DNA of 64,000 nt from Pseudomonas akapageensis (GCF_011355085.1 NZ_VXCP01000010.1:359047-423046); one strand, 5' to 3'; shown: positions 1 through 9,311, counted from the first letter of the stretch. The notes: generated by a model from the sequence alone, not told the origin. Numbers and translations are program-made.

Positions 1-7
1 CGGATGA

Positions 8-33
8 CCAGCCACCCCCTACGGGCTGGCTGG
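8..33 (-). terminator. Hairpin downstream of ffh, possible terminator
   Basis: An 11-bp stem with one mismatch (CCAGCCAGCCC on the minus strand) closes a four-base loop 14 bases past the ffh stop codon. No U-tract follows on the minus strand before the window edge, so this may be a REP-like hairpin rather than an intrinsic terminator. Confidence 0.35.
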
Positions 34-46
34 CAATCTGAATTCT

Positions 47-1423
47 CTAGATTTTTGGCATGCCGCCGCCGGGCAACATTCCGCCCATGCCGCGCATCAT
101 TTTGGCCATGCCGCCCTTGGCGGTGAACTTCTTCATCATCTTCTGCATCTGCTTGTGCTGCTTGATCAAGCGACCGATGTCCTGCACCTGGGTGCCGGAA
201 CCCATGGCGATCCGACGCTTGCGCGAACCGCTGATCAGATCGGGGTCGCGGCGCTCGGCCGGGGTCATGGAATTGATGATGGCTTCCATCTGCTTGAACT
301 GCTTCTCGGCCGCGTTCTGGGCGTTGCCCATTTGCGCCAGGTTCACGCCGCCCATGTTCGGCAGCTTGTCCATCAGACCGCCGAGGCCGCCCATGTTCTT
401 CATTTGCTGCAGCTGGTCGCGGAAGTCTTCGAGGTCGAAGCCTTTGCCTTTCTTGAGCTTTTTGGCCAGCTTGTCGGCTTTGGCCTTGTCGAGGGTCTGC
501 TCGGCCTGCTCGATCAGGCTGAGCACGTCGCCCATGCCCAGGATCCGCGAGGCGATACGGTCGGGGTGAAACGGCTCGAGCGCGTCGCTCTTTTCGCCCA
601 TACCGATGAACTTGATCGGCTTGCCGGTGATCGCACGGACCGACAGGGCGGCACCGCCACGGGCATCGCCGTCGACCTTGGTCAGGATGACACCGGTCAG
701 CGGCAGCGCATCGCCAAAGGCCTTGGCCGTGTTGGCGGCGTCCTGGCCGGTCATGGCATCGACCACGAACAGGGTTTCGACCGGCTTGACCGCGGCGTGC
801 AGGTCCTTGATCTCGGCCATCATTTCGGCGTCGATGTGCAAGCGACCGGCGGTATCGACGATGACCACGTCGATGAATTTGATTTTTGCTTCGCGAATGG
901 CCGCTTCGGCAATGGCGACCGGCTTCTGGCTCAGGTCGGACGGGAAGAACGTCACGCCGATGTCGTTGGCCAGGGTTTCGAGCTGCTTGATTGCAGCCGG
1001 ACGGTAGACGTCGGCCGACACCACCATCACGGACTTTTTCTTGCGCTCTTTAAGGAAGCGCGCCAGCTTGCCGGCGGTGGTGGTCTTGCCCGCACCCTGC
1101 AGGCCAGCCATCAGTACCACTGCAGGCGGCACGGCGTTGAGGGCGAGGTCTTCGTTGGCTGCGCCCATCAAGCCTTCGAGCTCGGCCTGGACGATCTTCA
1201 CGAATGCCTGGCCCGGCGTCAGGCTGCGCGACACTTCGGTGCCGACAGCGCGCTCCTTGACCTTGTTGACGAAGTCCTTGACCACCGGCAAGGCGACGTC
1301 GGCTTCGAGCAAAGCCATACGCACTTCGCGCAACGTATCTTTAATGTTGTCTTCGGTCAGCTTGGCCTTGCCAGTCACATGGCGCAGCGTCTGCGAAAGA
1401 CGGTCGGTCAGGTTTTCAAACAT
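47..1423 (-). CDS. ffh: Signal recognition particle protein Ffh
   Basis: GTPase subunit of the bacterial signal recognition particle. With 4.5S RNA it binds signal sequences of nascent inner-membrane proteins and delivers ribosomes to FtsY. The 458-aa protein has the normal length: N domain (about 1-90), G domain with P-loop GLQGAGKTTT near residues 107-116, DTAGR at 190-194 and TKVDGDARGG near 248-257, and a methionine-rich M domain from about 300 to the end (tail GGMLPGGGMPKI). The start codon is preceded by AAAGGATC, a good ribosome binding site. It diverges from the corE/corB-like pair, an order also known around E. coli ffh-ypjD-yfjD. Confidence 0.98.
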   Translation of the reverse strand: MFENLTDRLSQTLRHVTGKAKLTEDNIKDTLREVRMALLEADVALPVVKDFVNKVKERAVGTEVSRSLTPGQAFVKIVQAELEGLMGAANEDLALNAVPPAVVLMAGLQGAGKTTTAGKLARFLKERKKKSVMVVSADVYRPAAIKQLETLANDIGVTFFPSDLSQKPVAIAEAAIREAKIKFIDVVIVDTAGRLHIDAEMMAEIKDLHAAVKPVETLFVVDAMTGQDAANTAKAFGDALPLTGVILTKVDGDARGGAALSVRAITGKPIKFIGMGEKSDALEPFHPDRIASRILGMGDVLSLIEQAEQTLDKAKADKLAKKLKKGKGFDLEDFRDQLQQMKNMGGLGGLMDKLPNMGGVNLAQMGNAQNAAEKQFKQMEAIINSMTPAERRDPDLISGSRKRRIAMGSGTQVQDIGRLIKQHKQMQKMMKKFTAKGGMAKMMRGMGGMLPGGGMPKI

Positions 1424-1519
1424 TCGTGATCCTTTCGGGCTCTGTCGAACCGAGGTTTATCAGCTGTTGCAAGCGCTCGCGGGGATGCTCGACGAGCCGG
1501 TGGCAAGGGCAGGTCGCCG

Positions 1520-1525
1520 ATTATA
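1520..1525 (-). promoter_or_regulatory. Candidate -10 element for ffh
   Basis: A perfect TATAAT on the minus strand lies about 97 bases upstream of the ffh start in the 199-base divergent gap. The -35 region at 16-18 bases spacing matches consensus poorly, so only the -10 is called. Nothing else was recognised in 1424-1622. Confidence 0.45.
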
Positions 1526-1622
1526 GCGAAGACTCTGCCGCACGGACACCATACAGGCGTCTTTCGTGCCAGGCGGGTTCTATGCCAAACTCATCCCCTT
1601 TCGGGCTTGCCTAACAGGACTT

Positions 1623-2435
1623 ATGCTCCCCTTGTCACCCAGTTTGCTACCCAGCCTCGCCGCCGCCTTCTTGTACGCCGCTGCGACGCTCTACCAAGGA
1701 ATCCGTCTGGGACAGGGTTCCCGGGCCGATAAACGCCTGCTTGGACTGCTTGGCGCACTGGCGGTCGTGGGCCATGCCACGGCGCTGTTCTGGCAATTGC
1801 TGACCCCGCTGGGGCTGAGCCTGGACTTTTTCAGCGCCGCCAGTCTGATCGCCGTTGCCGTCATCACCCTGACATTGATCGCCTGCACGCAAATCCCGGT
1901 GGAAAACCTGCTGCTACTGTTATTCCCGCTGGGCGTGGCGACCACGCTGATCGCCCAGTTCGCCCCTACCGGCACCGTGCCCCTGATCAATGAGGAGCCG
2001 GGCATCCTGGCGCATATCCTGCTCTCGATCCTGGCCTATGGCATGTTTACCATTGCCGTGTTCCAGTCCCTGCTTCTGTTACTGCAGGACTACCAGCTCA
2101 AGCACAAGCATCCGTCGGGCCTGATCAAGAACTTCCCGCCACTGCAAACCATGGAAAGCCTGCTGTTCGGCTTCCTCTGGGCCGGCTGGAGCCTGCTCTC
2201 GACGTCGCTTATCTCGGGCTGGCTGTTCGTCGAGAACCTGTTCGCCCAGCACCTGGTGCACAAGACCCTGCTCGCTTGCCTGGCCTGGATCGTCTTCAGT
2301 GTGCTGCTGTGGGGTCGGTATCATCTCGGCTGGCGCGGCCACAAGGCTATCCGCTGGACCCTGGCGGGCTTCTGCCTCCTGATGTTGGCGTACTTCGGCA
2401 GCAAGCTGGTACGCGAATACATCCTGCACATCTGA
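1623..2435 (+). CDS. Inner membrane protein CorE/YpjD, cytochrome c assembly (CcsA-like) family
   Basis: A 270-aa polytopic membrane protein of the family named after cytochrome c assembly proteins CcsA/CcmC and HemX; the E. coli equivalent beside ffh is YpjD (CorE). About eight hydrophobic helices run through the protein, from the N-terminal LLPSLAAAFLYAAATLY segment to the C-terminal LAGFCLLMLAYFGSKL. The start at 1623 is chosen because the first helix follows directly; the frame stays open 19 codons further upstream. The next gene is a CorB/YfjD homologue 12 bases away, so the two are probably co-transcribed. A role in divalent-cation handling is inferred only from the E. coli names and neighbourhood. 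Confidence 0.85.
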   Translation: MLPLSPSLLPSLAAAFLYAAATLYQGIRLGQGSRADKRLLGLLGALAVVGHATALFWQLLTPLGLSLDFFSAASLIAVAVITLTLIACTQIPVENLLLLLFPLGVATTLIAQFAPTGTVPLINEEPGILAHILLSILAYGMFTIAVFQSLLLLLQDYQLKHKHPSGLIKNFPPLQTMESLLFGFLWAGWSLLSTSLISGWLFVENLFAQHLVHKTLLACLAWIVFSVLLWGRYHLGWRGHKAIRWTLAGFCLLMLAYFGSKLVREYILHI

Positions 2436-2447
2436 AGGCCCGGGCCC

Positions 2448-3695
2448 ATGGATAACTTACCCTTAGGCCCGGTACTCGGCGTCATGGCCCTGACCCTGCT
2501 CTGGTCGGCGCTGTTCACGGCAGTGGAAGCCGCACAAAACCATCTGGCAGCACAGCGCCCCAATAACCGCGCAGGCGACCGACCAAGACTCGAGGTAATG
2601 CTGCAAAGCCTGGTGCTGAGCAAGACCTTGTGCAACGTGGTGTCGGTAATCCTGGGTACCCTGCTGGCGATACACCTGTTGGACGCCAGGGGGCCCTGGC
2701 TGGCGGGGTTTGGCGCCACCTGCATCATCCTCACCTTTACCGAGTTTCTGCCGCGACTGCTCGCCAGCCGCCACCCGCAAGCCTTTATCAGCCTTGGCAA
2801 CGGCCTGCTCAAGCCAGTGTTCAAAGCCATCTACCCACTGGCCTGGCCGTTCGAGTGCATTGCCAAGCTTGTGCTACGCCCCTTTACCGTGCAATCGGGT
2901 CCAATTGCCCAGCAGGACAACGACGACACGACCGGCAAGCTGCTCAACGAGCTCGCCAAGGATGCCAGGGCTCACAAACCTCAGCTGACCAACAGCATTC
3001 AGGCCCTGGACAAGATCACGGTCAACGACATCCTGGTGCCGCGCAGCGAAGTCGATGGCATCAACCTCGACGACCCGATCGAAGAAATCATCGAGCAATT
3101 GATCATCAGCCGGCACACCCGCCTGCCGGTCTTTCACAGCGACATCAACCAGGTCGAGGCAGTCCTCAACACCCGCCGGATCAGCCATCTGCTGCCCAGG
3201 GGCGAGCTGACCGTGGAGCAACTGCTGGCGGCCTGCTACGAACCTTATTTCGTCCCGGAAAGCACGCCACTTCAACTGCAGTTGCTCAATTTCCACAAGC
3301 AGCAGCGCCGTCTTGGCCTGGTGGTCGATGAATACGGGGAAGTCCAGGGCATTGTCACGCTGGAGGACATCCTCGAAGAAATCGTCGGCGAATTCGAGGA
3401 CGAACACAGCCTCGATAACCCGCATATCCATCCATTGGCTGACGGCCGCTTCGTGATCGAAGGCGCGGTGTCGATCCGCGAGCTGAACAAATGCCTGGGC
3501 TGGCACCTGCCCTGTGATGGCCCCAAGACGCTGAATGGCCTGGTCACCGAAGCCCTGGAAAGCATTCCGGAAACCACGGTATGCCTGAAGATCGGTCGCT
3601 ACCGCCTGGAAATCCTCGAGACCGAAGAAAACCGCGTCAGCCGCGTGCTGGTCTGGCAAACCGGCGCCCTGTCCCTGTCCGGCAGAAAGCGTTGA
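2448..3695 (+). CDS. CNNM/CorB-type transporter with DUF21, CBS pair and CorC_HlyC domains
   Basis: A 415-aa inner-membrane protein with a DUF21/CNNM membrane part (about residues 1-150), two CBS domains (about 185-310, including VLVPRSEVDGI and GLVVDEYGEVQGIVTLEDILEE split by a linker) and a CorC_HlyC domain (about 325-405). This is the full architecture of E. coli YfjD (CorB), a family linked to magnesium and cobalt transport or resistance. The CBS pair is expected to bind adenine nucleotides in the cytoplasm. It follows the YpjD-like gene by 12 bases and its stop codon lies inside the promoter of the next gene. Confidence 0.92.
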   Translation: MDNLPLGPVLGVMALTLLWSALFTAVEAAQNHLAAQRPNNRAGDRPRLEVMLQSLVLSKTLCNVVSVILGTLLAIHLLDARGPWLAGFGATCIILTFTEFLPRLLASRHPQAFISLGNGLLKPVFKAIYPLAWPFECIAKLVLRPFTVQSGPIAQQDNDDTTGKLLNELAKDARAHKPQLTNSIQALDKITVNDILVPRSEVDGINLDDPIEEIIEQLIISRHTRLPVFHSDINQVEAVLNTRRISHLLPRGELTVEQLLAACYEPYFVPESTPLQLQLLNFHKQQRRLGLVVDEYGEVQGIVTLEDILEEIVGEFEDEHSLDNPHIHPLADGRFVIEGAVSIRELNKCLGWHLPCDGPKTLNGLVTEALESIPETTVCLKIGRYRLEILETEENRVSRVLVWQTGALSLSGRKR

Positions 3696-3720
3696 AGCCC
3701 GGTAGCGCGCTTCCTATACT
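3692..3720 (+). promoter_or_regulatory. Sigma-70 promoter for the MFS transporter gene
   Basis: TTGAAG (3692-3697) and TATACT (3715-3720) are separated by exactly 17 bases. The -35 hexamer overlaps the TGA stop of the preceding gene (3693-3695). A start near 3727 would give a leader of about 35 bases. Confidence 0.7.
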
Positions 3721-3761
3721 CGAGCCACTTATGGACACGCTCGACTATCAGGGACTCGCAC

Positions 3762-5078
3762 ATGGCGACCAGCACCACCTATAACGACACCTCCGATACG
3801 CCACCGGCCAATTCCACCGCACGCGTCGCCACCGCCAGCTTCATCGGTACGGCCATCGAGTTCTACGACTTCTACGTTTATGCCACCGCCGCGGCGCTGG
3901 TGATCGGGCCGGTATTCTTTCCGCAGACGTCCGGCACCGCGCAGATGCTGTCGGCGTTCCTGACCTTCGGCATCGCCTTCCTCGCCCGCCCGCTGGGTTC
4001 TGCCCTGTTCGGCCACTTTGGCGACCGTATCGGTCGCAAATCGACACTGGTCGCTTCGCTGCTGTTGATGGGGATCTGCACGACACTGATTGGCGTGCTG
4101 CCTGGTTATGACAGCATCGGGGCCTGGGCGCCGATATTGCTGTGTGTGCTGCGCTTCGGCCAAGGCCTGGGCCTGGGTGGCGAATGGGGCGGTGCAGCCC
4201 TGCTCGCCACCGAGAACGCGCCCAAAGGCAAGCGCGCCTGGTTCGGCATGTTTCCACAACTGGGCCCTTCGATCGGCTTCCTCGCCGCCAACGGCCTGTT
4301 CCTGACGCTGGCCATGCTGCTGAGCGATGAACAGTTTCGTTCCTGGGGATGGCGTATTCCGTTTCTATTGAGTGCGGCGCTGGTCCTGGTCGGACTGTAT
4401 GTGCGGCTCAAGCTGGAAGAGACCCCCATCTTCGCCAAGGCCGTCGAACGCCATGAACGCGTGAAAATGCCGGTGGTTGAGCTGTTCGCTCAATACTGGG
4501 CGCCCACGCTGCTGGGTGCCGCGGCGATGGTGGTCTGCTACGCCCTGTTCTATATCTCGACGGTGTTCTCGTTGAGTTATGGCGTCACGACCCTGGGCTA
4601 CAGCCGGGAAACCTTCCTCGCCCTGCTGTGCTTCGCCGTGCTGTTCATGGCCGCAGCGACCCCGCTGTCGGCCTGGGCAAGCGACCGGTTCGGGCGCAAG
4701 CCGGTGTTGATCGTTGGCAGCGTGCTGGCGATTCTCTCGGGCTTTACCATGGAGCCGTTGCTGACCCATGGCTCGACGGCTGGCGTGGCCGTATTCCTGG
4801 CCATTGAGTTGTTCCTGATGGGCGTGACCTTCGCCCCCATGGGCGCCCTGCTGCCCGAACTGTTCCCCACCCACGTGCGCTATACCGGCGCATCGGCGGC
4901 CTACAACCTGGGGGGAATCGTTGGCGCATCGGCCGCACCGTTCTTCGCTCAGAAGCTGGTGGCGATGGGTGGCTTGAGCTGGGTGGGCGGGTATGTGTCG
5001 GTGGCGGCGTTGCTCAGCCTGGTTGCTGTGCTGTGCCTGAAGGAGACGCGGGAGAGCGATTTGAATCGTATCGCCTGA
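3762..5078 (+). CDS. MFS transporter, metabolite:H+ symporter (MHS) type
   Basis: A 438-aa, 12-helix major facilitator of the MHS subfamily (relatives include proline/betaine, shikimate and citrate permeases). Typical signs are GTAIEFYDFYVYATAAALV in the first helix, HFGDRIGRKSTL in the loop after helix 2, GLGLGGEWGGAALL in helix 4 and SDRFGRKPVL in the loop after helix 8. The substrate cannot be read from the sequence. It has its own strong promoter overlapping the upstream stop codon and faces purT tail to tail across an inverted repeat. Confidence 0.88.
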   Translation: MATSTTYNDTSDTPPANSTARVATASFIGTAIEFYDFYVYATAAALVIGPVFFPQTSGTAQMLSAFLTFGIAFLARPLGSALFGHFGDRIGRKSTLVASLLLMGICTTLIGVLPGYDSIGAWAPILLCVLRFGQGLGLGGEWGGAALLATENAPKGKRAWFGMFPQLGPSIGFLAANGLFLTLAMLLSDEQFRSWGWRIPFLLSAALVLVGLYVRLKLEETPIFAKAVERHERVKMPVVELFAQYWAPTLLGAAAMVVCYALFYISTVFSLSYGVTTLGYSRETFLALLCFAVLFMAAATPLSAWASDRFGRKPVLIVGSVLAILSGFTMEPLLTHGSTAGVAVFLAIELFLMGVTFAPMGALLPELFPTHVRYTGASAAYNLGGIVGASAAPFFAQKLVAMGGLSWVGGYVSVAALLSLVAVLCLKETRESDLNRIA

Positions 5079-5092
5079 TGCTTGTTACCCCC

Positions 5093-5123
5093 CCTCGTTC
5101 CCACGCTCCGCGTGGGAACGAGG
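5093..5123. repeat. 31-bp perfect palindromic repeat between convergent genes
   Basis: CCTCGTTCCCACGC, three spacer bases, then the exact reverse complement. It lies between the MFS gene and purT, which converge, so it may act as a bidirectional terminator. The same words form the outer arms of the larger repeat at 54545-54650. Confidence 0.85.
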
Positions 5124-5148
5124 TACAGGGGGGAGATAAGGTGGTCGC

Positions 5149-6330
5149 TTACAGTTCGACCTTGACCGCCTGAGAAGCCCGAGTCGCCTTGGCCCGAGCC
5201 GCTTCAATCGACTCATCCCGCGCCAGGGCCACGCCCATGCGGCGCTGGCCGTTGACTTCCGGCTTGCCGAACAAGCGCAGCGCGGTATCAGGCTCGCTCA
5301 ACGCAGCCCCCAGGTTGGCGAATGCGGTCTGTTGCGAATGCCCTTCGACCAGGATCACCGCCGACGCTGACGGCCCGAACTGACGGATCAGCGGAATCGG
5401 CAGGCCCAGGATAGCCCGTGCATGCAGGGCGAATTGCGACAGGTCCTGGGAGATCAATGTCACCAGACCGGTATCATGCGGACGCGGCGAAACTTCGCTG
5501 AACCAGACCTGATCACCCTTGATGAACAGCTCCACGCCAAACATGCCACGACCACCCAGGGCCTCGGTCACAGCCTTCGCTACACGCTCGGACTCGGCCA
5601 GCGCAACCGGGCTCATGGCCTGCGGCTGCCAGGATTCCTGATAATCGCCCTTCTCCTGACGATGGCCGACCGGCGCGCAGAAGGTGGTGCCGCCGACATG
5701 ACGAACGGTCAGCAGGGTGATTTCGTAGTCGAAGTCTATGAACCCTTCGATGATGACTCGACCTTTACCGGCACGTCCGCCCTCCTGGGCATAGTCCCAG
5801 GCCTTCTGCACGTCATCGACGCTCTTGAGCAGGCTCTGGCCCTTGCCCGAGGAACTCATGACCGGCTTGACCACGCACGGGAAGCCCAGGTCTTCGACGG
5901 CCTTGCGGTAGTCTTCGAAGGTATCGGCGAAATGATAAGGCGAAGTCGGCAGGTCCAGCTCTTCGGCGGCCAGGCGACGAATGCCTTCGCGATTCATGGT
6001 CAACTGCGCCGCACGGGCAGTCGGAATCACGGTAAAGCCTTCGCTCTCCAGCTCCACCAGGGTCGCGGTGGCGATGGCTTCGATTTCCGGGACGATGAAA
6101 TCCGGCTTCTCGGCCTCGATCACTGCACGCAGGGCATCGCCATCGAGCATGTTGATCACATGGCTGCGATGGGCGACCTGCATGGCCGGGGCATTGGCGT
6201 AACGGTCGACGGCAATCACTTCAACGCCCAGGCGCTGCAGTTCGATTACCACTTCCTTGCCCAACTCACCGCAACCACACAGCAATACGCGCGTCGCGGT
6301 CGGCGACAATGGAGTTCCGATACGGGTCAT
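5149..6330 (-). CDS. purT: Formate-dependent phosphoribosylglycinamide formyltransferase PurT
   Basis: ATP-grasp enzyme that makes formylglycinamide ribonucleotide (FGAR) from GAR, formate and ATP, the folate-independent route for step three of purine synthesis. The 393-aa length is normal. It shows the N-terminal motif [12 protein letters not shown], the ATP-grasp stretch [16 protein letters not shown], and the metal and substrate site [14 protein letters not shown] near residues 278-291. It is a separate unit from the DUF1289/carbonic anhydrase group upstream. purL and guaBA in the same window belong to the same pathway. Confidence 0.97.
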   Translation of the reverse strand: MTRIGTPLSPTATRVLLCGCGELGKEVVIELQRLGVEVIAVDRYANAPAMQVAHRSHVINMLDGDALRAVIEAEKPDFIVPEIEAIATATLVELESEGFTVIPTARAAQLTMNREGIRRLAAEELDLPTSPYHFADTFEDYRKAVEDLGFPCVVKPVMSSSGKGQSLLKSVDDVQKAWDYAQEGGRAGKGRVIIEGFIDFDYEITLLTVRHVGGTTFCAPVGHRQEKGDYQESWQPQAMSPVALAESERVAKAVTEALGGRGMFGVELFIKGDQVWFSEVSPRPHDTGLVTLISQDLSQFALHARAILGLPIPLIRQFGPSASAVILVEGHSQQTAFANLGAALSEPDTALRLFGKPEVNGQRRMGVALARDESIEAARAKATRASQAVKVEL

Positions 6331-6410
6331 CTCAGGTCCTCAGGGGAGCGGTTCGAGGGCTGCACCCGTTCGGAGCAGCCCCGCTGAAAAGCGACCATTT
6401 TACATGAAGA

Positions 6411-6623
6411 TCAGACCCGTGGTGGCGAGCCAACGTCCCAAAGCAGGCCGCTGGCGCGCGCCCGCTCGTTGCAAAGGCGCAGCACCTGGCGCCGCTCGGT
6501 ATTGTCCATGCGGCTCCAGCGGGTGATTTCTTCGCACGTACGCTGGCAGCCGACACAGATATCGTCATCGTCCAGTGCACACACGCTGATGCACGGAGAA
6601 GGCACTGGCCGTTCGGTGCTCAT
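6411..6623 (-). CDS. DUF1289 small cysteine-rich protein
   Basis: A 70-aa cytoplasmic protein of the DUF1289 family (known as YdhL-like; function unknown). The family signature SPCISVCALDD followed by CVGCQRTCEEI gives five closely spaced cysteines, suggestive of a bound metal. Its ATG (6621-6623) overlaps the stop of the carbonic anhydrase homologue by one base (TGATG), so the two are translationally coupled. Confidence 0.85.
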   Translation of the reverse strand: MSTERPVPSPCISVCALDDDDICVGCQRTCEEITRWSRMDNTERRQVLRLCNERARASGLLWDVGSPPRV

Positions 6624-7147
6624 CAGTCTTCCTGCGGCGCGAGTTCGCGCGCATAACGCTGGGCGTTGTGCACATAATGAGCCGCGCTGGCTTCGAGCAT
6701 TTTCTTCTGCGCCTCGGTCAGTTCGCGCACGACCTTGCCGGGCGACCCCATGACCAGCGACCCGTCGGGAATTTCCTTACCCTCGCCGATCAGCGCATTG
6801 GCGCCAATGATGCAATGCTTGCCGATCCGCGCACCATTGAGAATGACGGCATTGATACCGATCAGGCTGTAGTCGCCCACGGTGCAGCCATGCAGCATGG
6901 CGTTATGGCCGATGGTCACGCCTTTGCCGAGGGTCAGCGGCCAACCCATGTCGGTGTGCATCACGGTACCGTCCTGGACATTGCTGTCCGGGCCGATGTC
7001 GATCAACTCATTGTCACCACGCAGCACGGCGCCGAACCAGACGCTGGCGCCGGCCTGCAGGCGCACCTTGCCAATCAGGGTGGCAGTGGGCGCAGCCCAG
7101 CTGTCGGGATGGGTTTCGACCCGAGAGTCGCCCAGACGGTACTTCAT
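6623..7147 (-). CDS. Gamma-class carbonic anhydrase family protein (YrdA/PaaY-like)
   Basis: A 174-aa left-handed beta-helix protein built from hexapeptide repeats, as in YrdA, PaaY and Cam. The histidines expected to bind metal are in [18 protein letters not shown] (two). The start [14 protein letters not shown] at 7147 fits homologues; the open frame continues 31 codons upstream without family similarity. It lies between a Nudix gene (43 bases upstream) and DUF1289 (one-base overlap). Whether it hydrates CO2 cannot be told, since many YrdA-type proteins lack measured activity. Confidence 0.9.
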   Translation of the reverse strand: MKYRLGDSRVETHPDSWAAPTATLIGKVRLQAGASVWFGAVLRGDNELIDIGPDSNVQDGTVMHTDMGWPLTLGKGVTIGHNAMLHGCTVGDYSLIGINAVILNGARIGKHCIIGANALIGEGKEIPDGSLVMGSPGKVVRELTEAQKKMLEASAAHYVHNAQRYARELAPQED

Positions 7148-7190
7148 GCGTGATTCCTCAACGTTCAGGCAGTGGCGGCCGCTAAGCAGC

Positions 7191-7796
7191 TCAAGTATTG
7201 ATGAAGCGTTCGGGGGGTTGATGCAGACGAATGTCGGCATCGTAAAGCAGATTGACCAATTCGACGATCATGATCGCCGACAATCCCCAGATCTTGTAAT
7301 CGCCGTAACGATAGCTGGGCACGTACCAACTGCGCCCCTGATAGTCGATACGGTGGGTATGCTCACGCGGGTCCTGGCGGAAAAATTCCAGCGGCACCGT
7401 GAACACCGCGGCGATCTCGGCATCGTTGGCCCGGTATTGGACGAAATCGGGAATCAACCCGACAAAAGGCGTGACCTTCAGCCCATGCAGGGAAATCAGC
7501 GGACTCAAGGGACCAATGATTTCCACCAGCCCAGGCGCCAGGCCGATTTCCTCCTCGGCTTCACGCAGCGCGGTATAGACCAGGTCGGGGTCTTCAGGGT
7601 CGCGTCGGCCACCAGGAAATGCGACTTCGCCACCATGGGTCGATAGCCCCTTGGCGCGCAAGGTCAGGACGAGTTCGGGTTCTTCGCTGCGGGTTATCGG
7701 CAATAACACGGCGGCTTCGGGAAACCGCTCATCGGTTTCCGTCTCCAGGGTGCGCGGCGTATGACTGCCTACACGGCGAAGTAGCTCATCCAGCAT
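7191..7796 (-). CDS. Nudix hydrolase, CoA pyrophosphatase type (NudL-like)
   Basis: A 201-aa Nudix protein. [17 protein letters not shown] followed by [12 protein letters not shown] is the combined CoA-binding and Nudix signature of the CoA diphosphatase group (YeaB/NudL), which splits coenzyme A or acyl-CoA into phosphopantetheine and 3',5'-ADP. The length suits that family. It is the first gene of the minus-strand group NudL-carbonic anhydrase-DUF1289 and diverges from another Nudix gene 132 bases away. Confidence 0.88.
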   Translation of the reverse strand: MLDELLRRVGSHTPRTLETETDERFPEAAVLLPITRSEEPELVLTLRAKGLSTHGGEVAFPGGRRDPEDPDLVYTALREAEEEIGLAPGLVEIIGPLSPLISLHGLKVTPFVGLIPDFVQYRANDAEIAAVFTVPLEFFRQDPREHTHRIDYQGRSWYVPSYRYGDYKIWGLSAIMIVELVNLLYDADIRLHQPPERFINT

Positions 7797-7928
7797 GGTT
7801 TCTCTCGATTCAAAGCCTACCCCGCATCATGCACCAAAGCAGCGTACTGCCCAACCCCCTGTGTCAATCCAGCTTGCCGGCCAGTGACCACACGCGCCAA
7901 GATAGGCACAGCCATCAGGAATCCAAGC

Positions 7929-8483
7929 ATGAAATTCTGCAGCCAGTGCGGTAACCCGGTGATCCAGTGCATCCCCGAGGGCGACAATCGCCTGCGGTAT
8001 GTCTGCAACCATTGCACCCTCGTTCACTACCAGAACCCCAACATCGTTGCCGGCTGCCTGCCGGTATGGGGCGACAAGGTGCTATTGTGTCGCCGCGCCA
8101 TCGAACCCAGGCGCGGTTACTGGACCCTGCCTGCCGGTTTCATGGAGAATGGCGAAACCCTCGAACAGGCGGCACGCCGGGAAACCGACGAAGAAGCGTG
8201 CGCTCGGCTGGGTGACATGAACCTGTACACGCTCTTCGACTTGCCGCACATCAATCAGGTGCATGTTTTCTTCCGCGCCGAGCTCGCCGACCTGGATTTC
8301 GCCATTGGTGTGGAAAGCCTGGAAGTGAAACTCTTCGATGAAAGCGATATTCCCTGGTCGGAGCTGGCTTTCCGGACGGTGGGACGTACCTTAGAATGTT
8401 ACTTCAGCGACCGGCGCGAACAGCACTACCCGGTTCGCAACGAAGCTTTGCCGCCACTGCTCGCACAGTTGCCAAAGGTCTGA
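7929..8483 (+). CDS. Nudix hydrolase with N-terminal zinc ribbon
   Basis: A 184-aa protein that begins with a four-cysteine ribbon (CSQCGN near residues 3-8 and VCNHC near 26-30) and carries the Nudix box GFMENGETLEQAARRETDEEACA. The glycine normally near the end of the box is a cysteine, a variant common in this subgroup. The layout recalls NADH pyrophosphatase NudC in miniature, but the substrate is unknown. The start at 7929 is preferred because the zinc ribbon begins at its second codon; the frame extends 15 codons upstream. Confidence 0.85.
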   Translation: MKFCSQCGNPVIQCIPEGDNRLRYVCNHCTLVHYQNPNIVAGCLPVWGDKVLLCRRAIEPRRGYWTLPAGFMENGETLEQAARRETDEEACARLGDMNLYTLFDLPHINQVHVFFRAELADLDFAIGVESLEVKLFDESDIPWSELAFRTVGRTLECYFSDRREQHYPVRNEALPPLLAQLPKV

Positions 8484-8547
8484 ATTCAACTTTTAACCCA
8501 TGGCACCGGCGCAAGCAGCGTGCATCACCTTCAGGGAAATTGTTTCA

Positions 8548-9069
8548 ATGCGTTGGTTGCTTGCTTTTTTCTGCCTCATTATCGCCTCGACGGCTTCGGC
8601 GTCTTACACCGAGACCATCGTGACCAAATCCGTCACTACGCAACCCTTCATCGAAAAGGTGCTGGTGCTCAAATCCAGCCGCCAGCTGCAATTGATCAGC
8701 AATGGCAAACCCCTCAAGAGCTATCGCATCTCCCTGGGCAAGCGTCCAACGGGCCCCAAGATGTATGAAGGCGACAAACGCACGCCCGAAGGTCTCTACT
8801 GGATTGACTGGCGCAAGGAAAGCGACCGTTTCAACCTGGCCATGCACATTTCCTACCCGAACATCAGTGATTCGGTACGCGCCCGCCGCGATGGATTCGA
8901 GCCTGGCGGCATGATCATGATCCACGGCACCCCGGATAGCGTCGAATTTCCGGAATCGGTCTTCCATACCCTGGACTGGACCGATGGCTGCATCGCCCTG
9001 ACCAACGCCAACATGCGGGAAGTCTGGGAGATGGTCCAGGACGGCACGATGATCGAAATCCGTCCCTGA
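8548..9069 (+). CDS. Periplasmic L,D-transpeptidase (YkuD domain)
   Basis: A 173-aa exported protein with signal peptide MRWLLAFFCLIIASTASA. The YkuD catalytic centre is visible as MIMIHGTP (His near 126) and TDGCIALTN (Cys near 148). Such enzymes form 3-3 peptidoglycan crosslinks, attach lipoproteins to peptidoglycan, or cleave those links. The canonical arginine after GC[IV] is alanine here, a variation seen in small YafK/ErfK-like members. The start at 8548 is picked because the signal peptide begins there. A strong terminator follows. Confidence 0.88.
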   Translation: MRWLLAFFCLIIASTASASYTETIVTKSVTTQPFIEKVLVLKSSRQLQLISNGKPLKSYRISLGKRPTGPKMYEGDKRTPEGLYWIDWRKESDRFNLAMHISYPNISDSVRARRDGFEPGGMIMIHGTPDSVEFPESVFHTLDWTDGCIALTNANMREVWEMVQDGTMIEIRP

Positions 9070-9090
9070 CCCCTCTGCGACTCGCTCAAG

Positions 9091-9120
9091 AAAGGCGCCC
9101 CCCACCGGGCGCCTTTTTTT
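9091..9120 (+). terminator. Intrinsic terminator after the L,D-transpeptidase gene
   Basis: AAAGGCGCC pairs with GGCGCCTTT around a loop of about ten bases, followed by a run of seven T. It ends transcription 20-50 bases past the stop codon and isolates the downstream secretion locus. Confidence 0.92.
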
Positions 9121-9233
9121 ATGCCTGAACGGAAGTATCACGCCCACGCGCTTGACGCACCCCTCATCTTCTTAATCTTCGTCCCACTTGAGCCGAAGAA
9201 GCCTCCCAATTCATTCAAGCGACAAACTCAATA

Positions 9234-9287
9234 GGATCAATTCGAACGGATTGGTCCTTTTGTCAGGTCGCCAATCTCCCGATTGGC
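9234..9287 (+). promoter_or_regulatory. Two inverted repeats upstream of tpsB
   Basis: An imperfect inverted repeat (9234-9257, GGATCAATTC with GGATTGGTCC) is followed by a perfect one, GCCAATC-TCCC-GATTGGC (9270-9287), 25 bases before the tpsB start. They could be a regulator operator or an mRNA hairpin near the ribosome site (AAGGGGC at about 9300). No convincing promoter was found in 9121-9233. Confidence 0.5.
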
Positions 9288-9311
9288 CGATCAATAAAAA
9301 GGGGCAGCACG

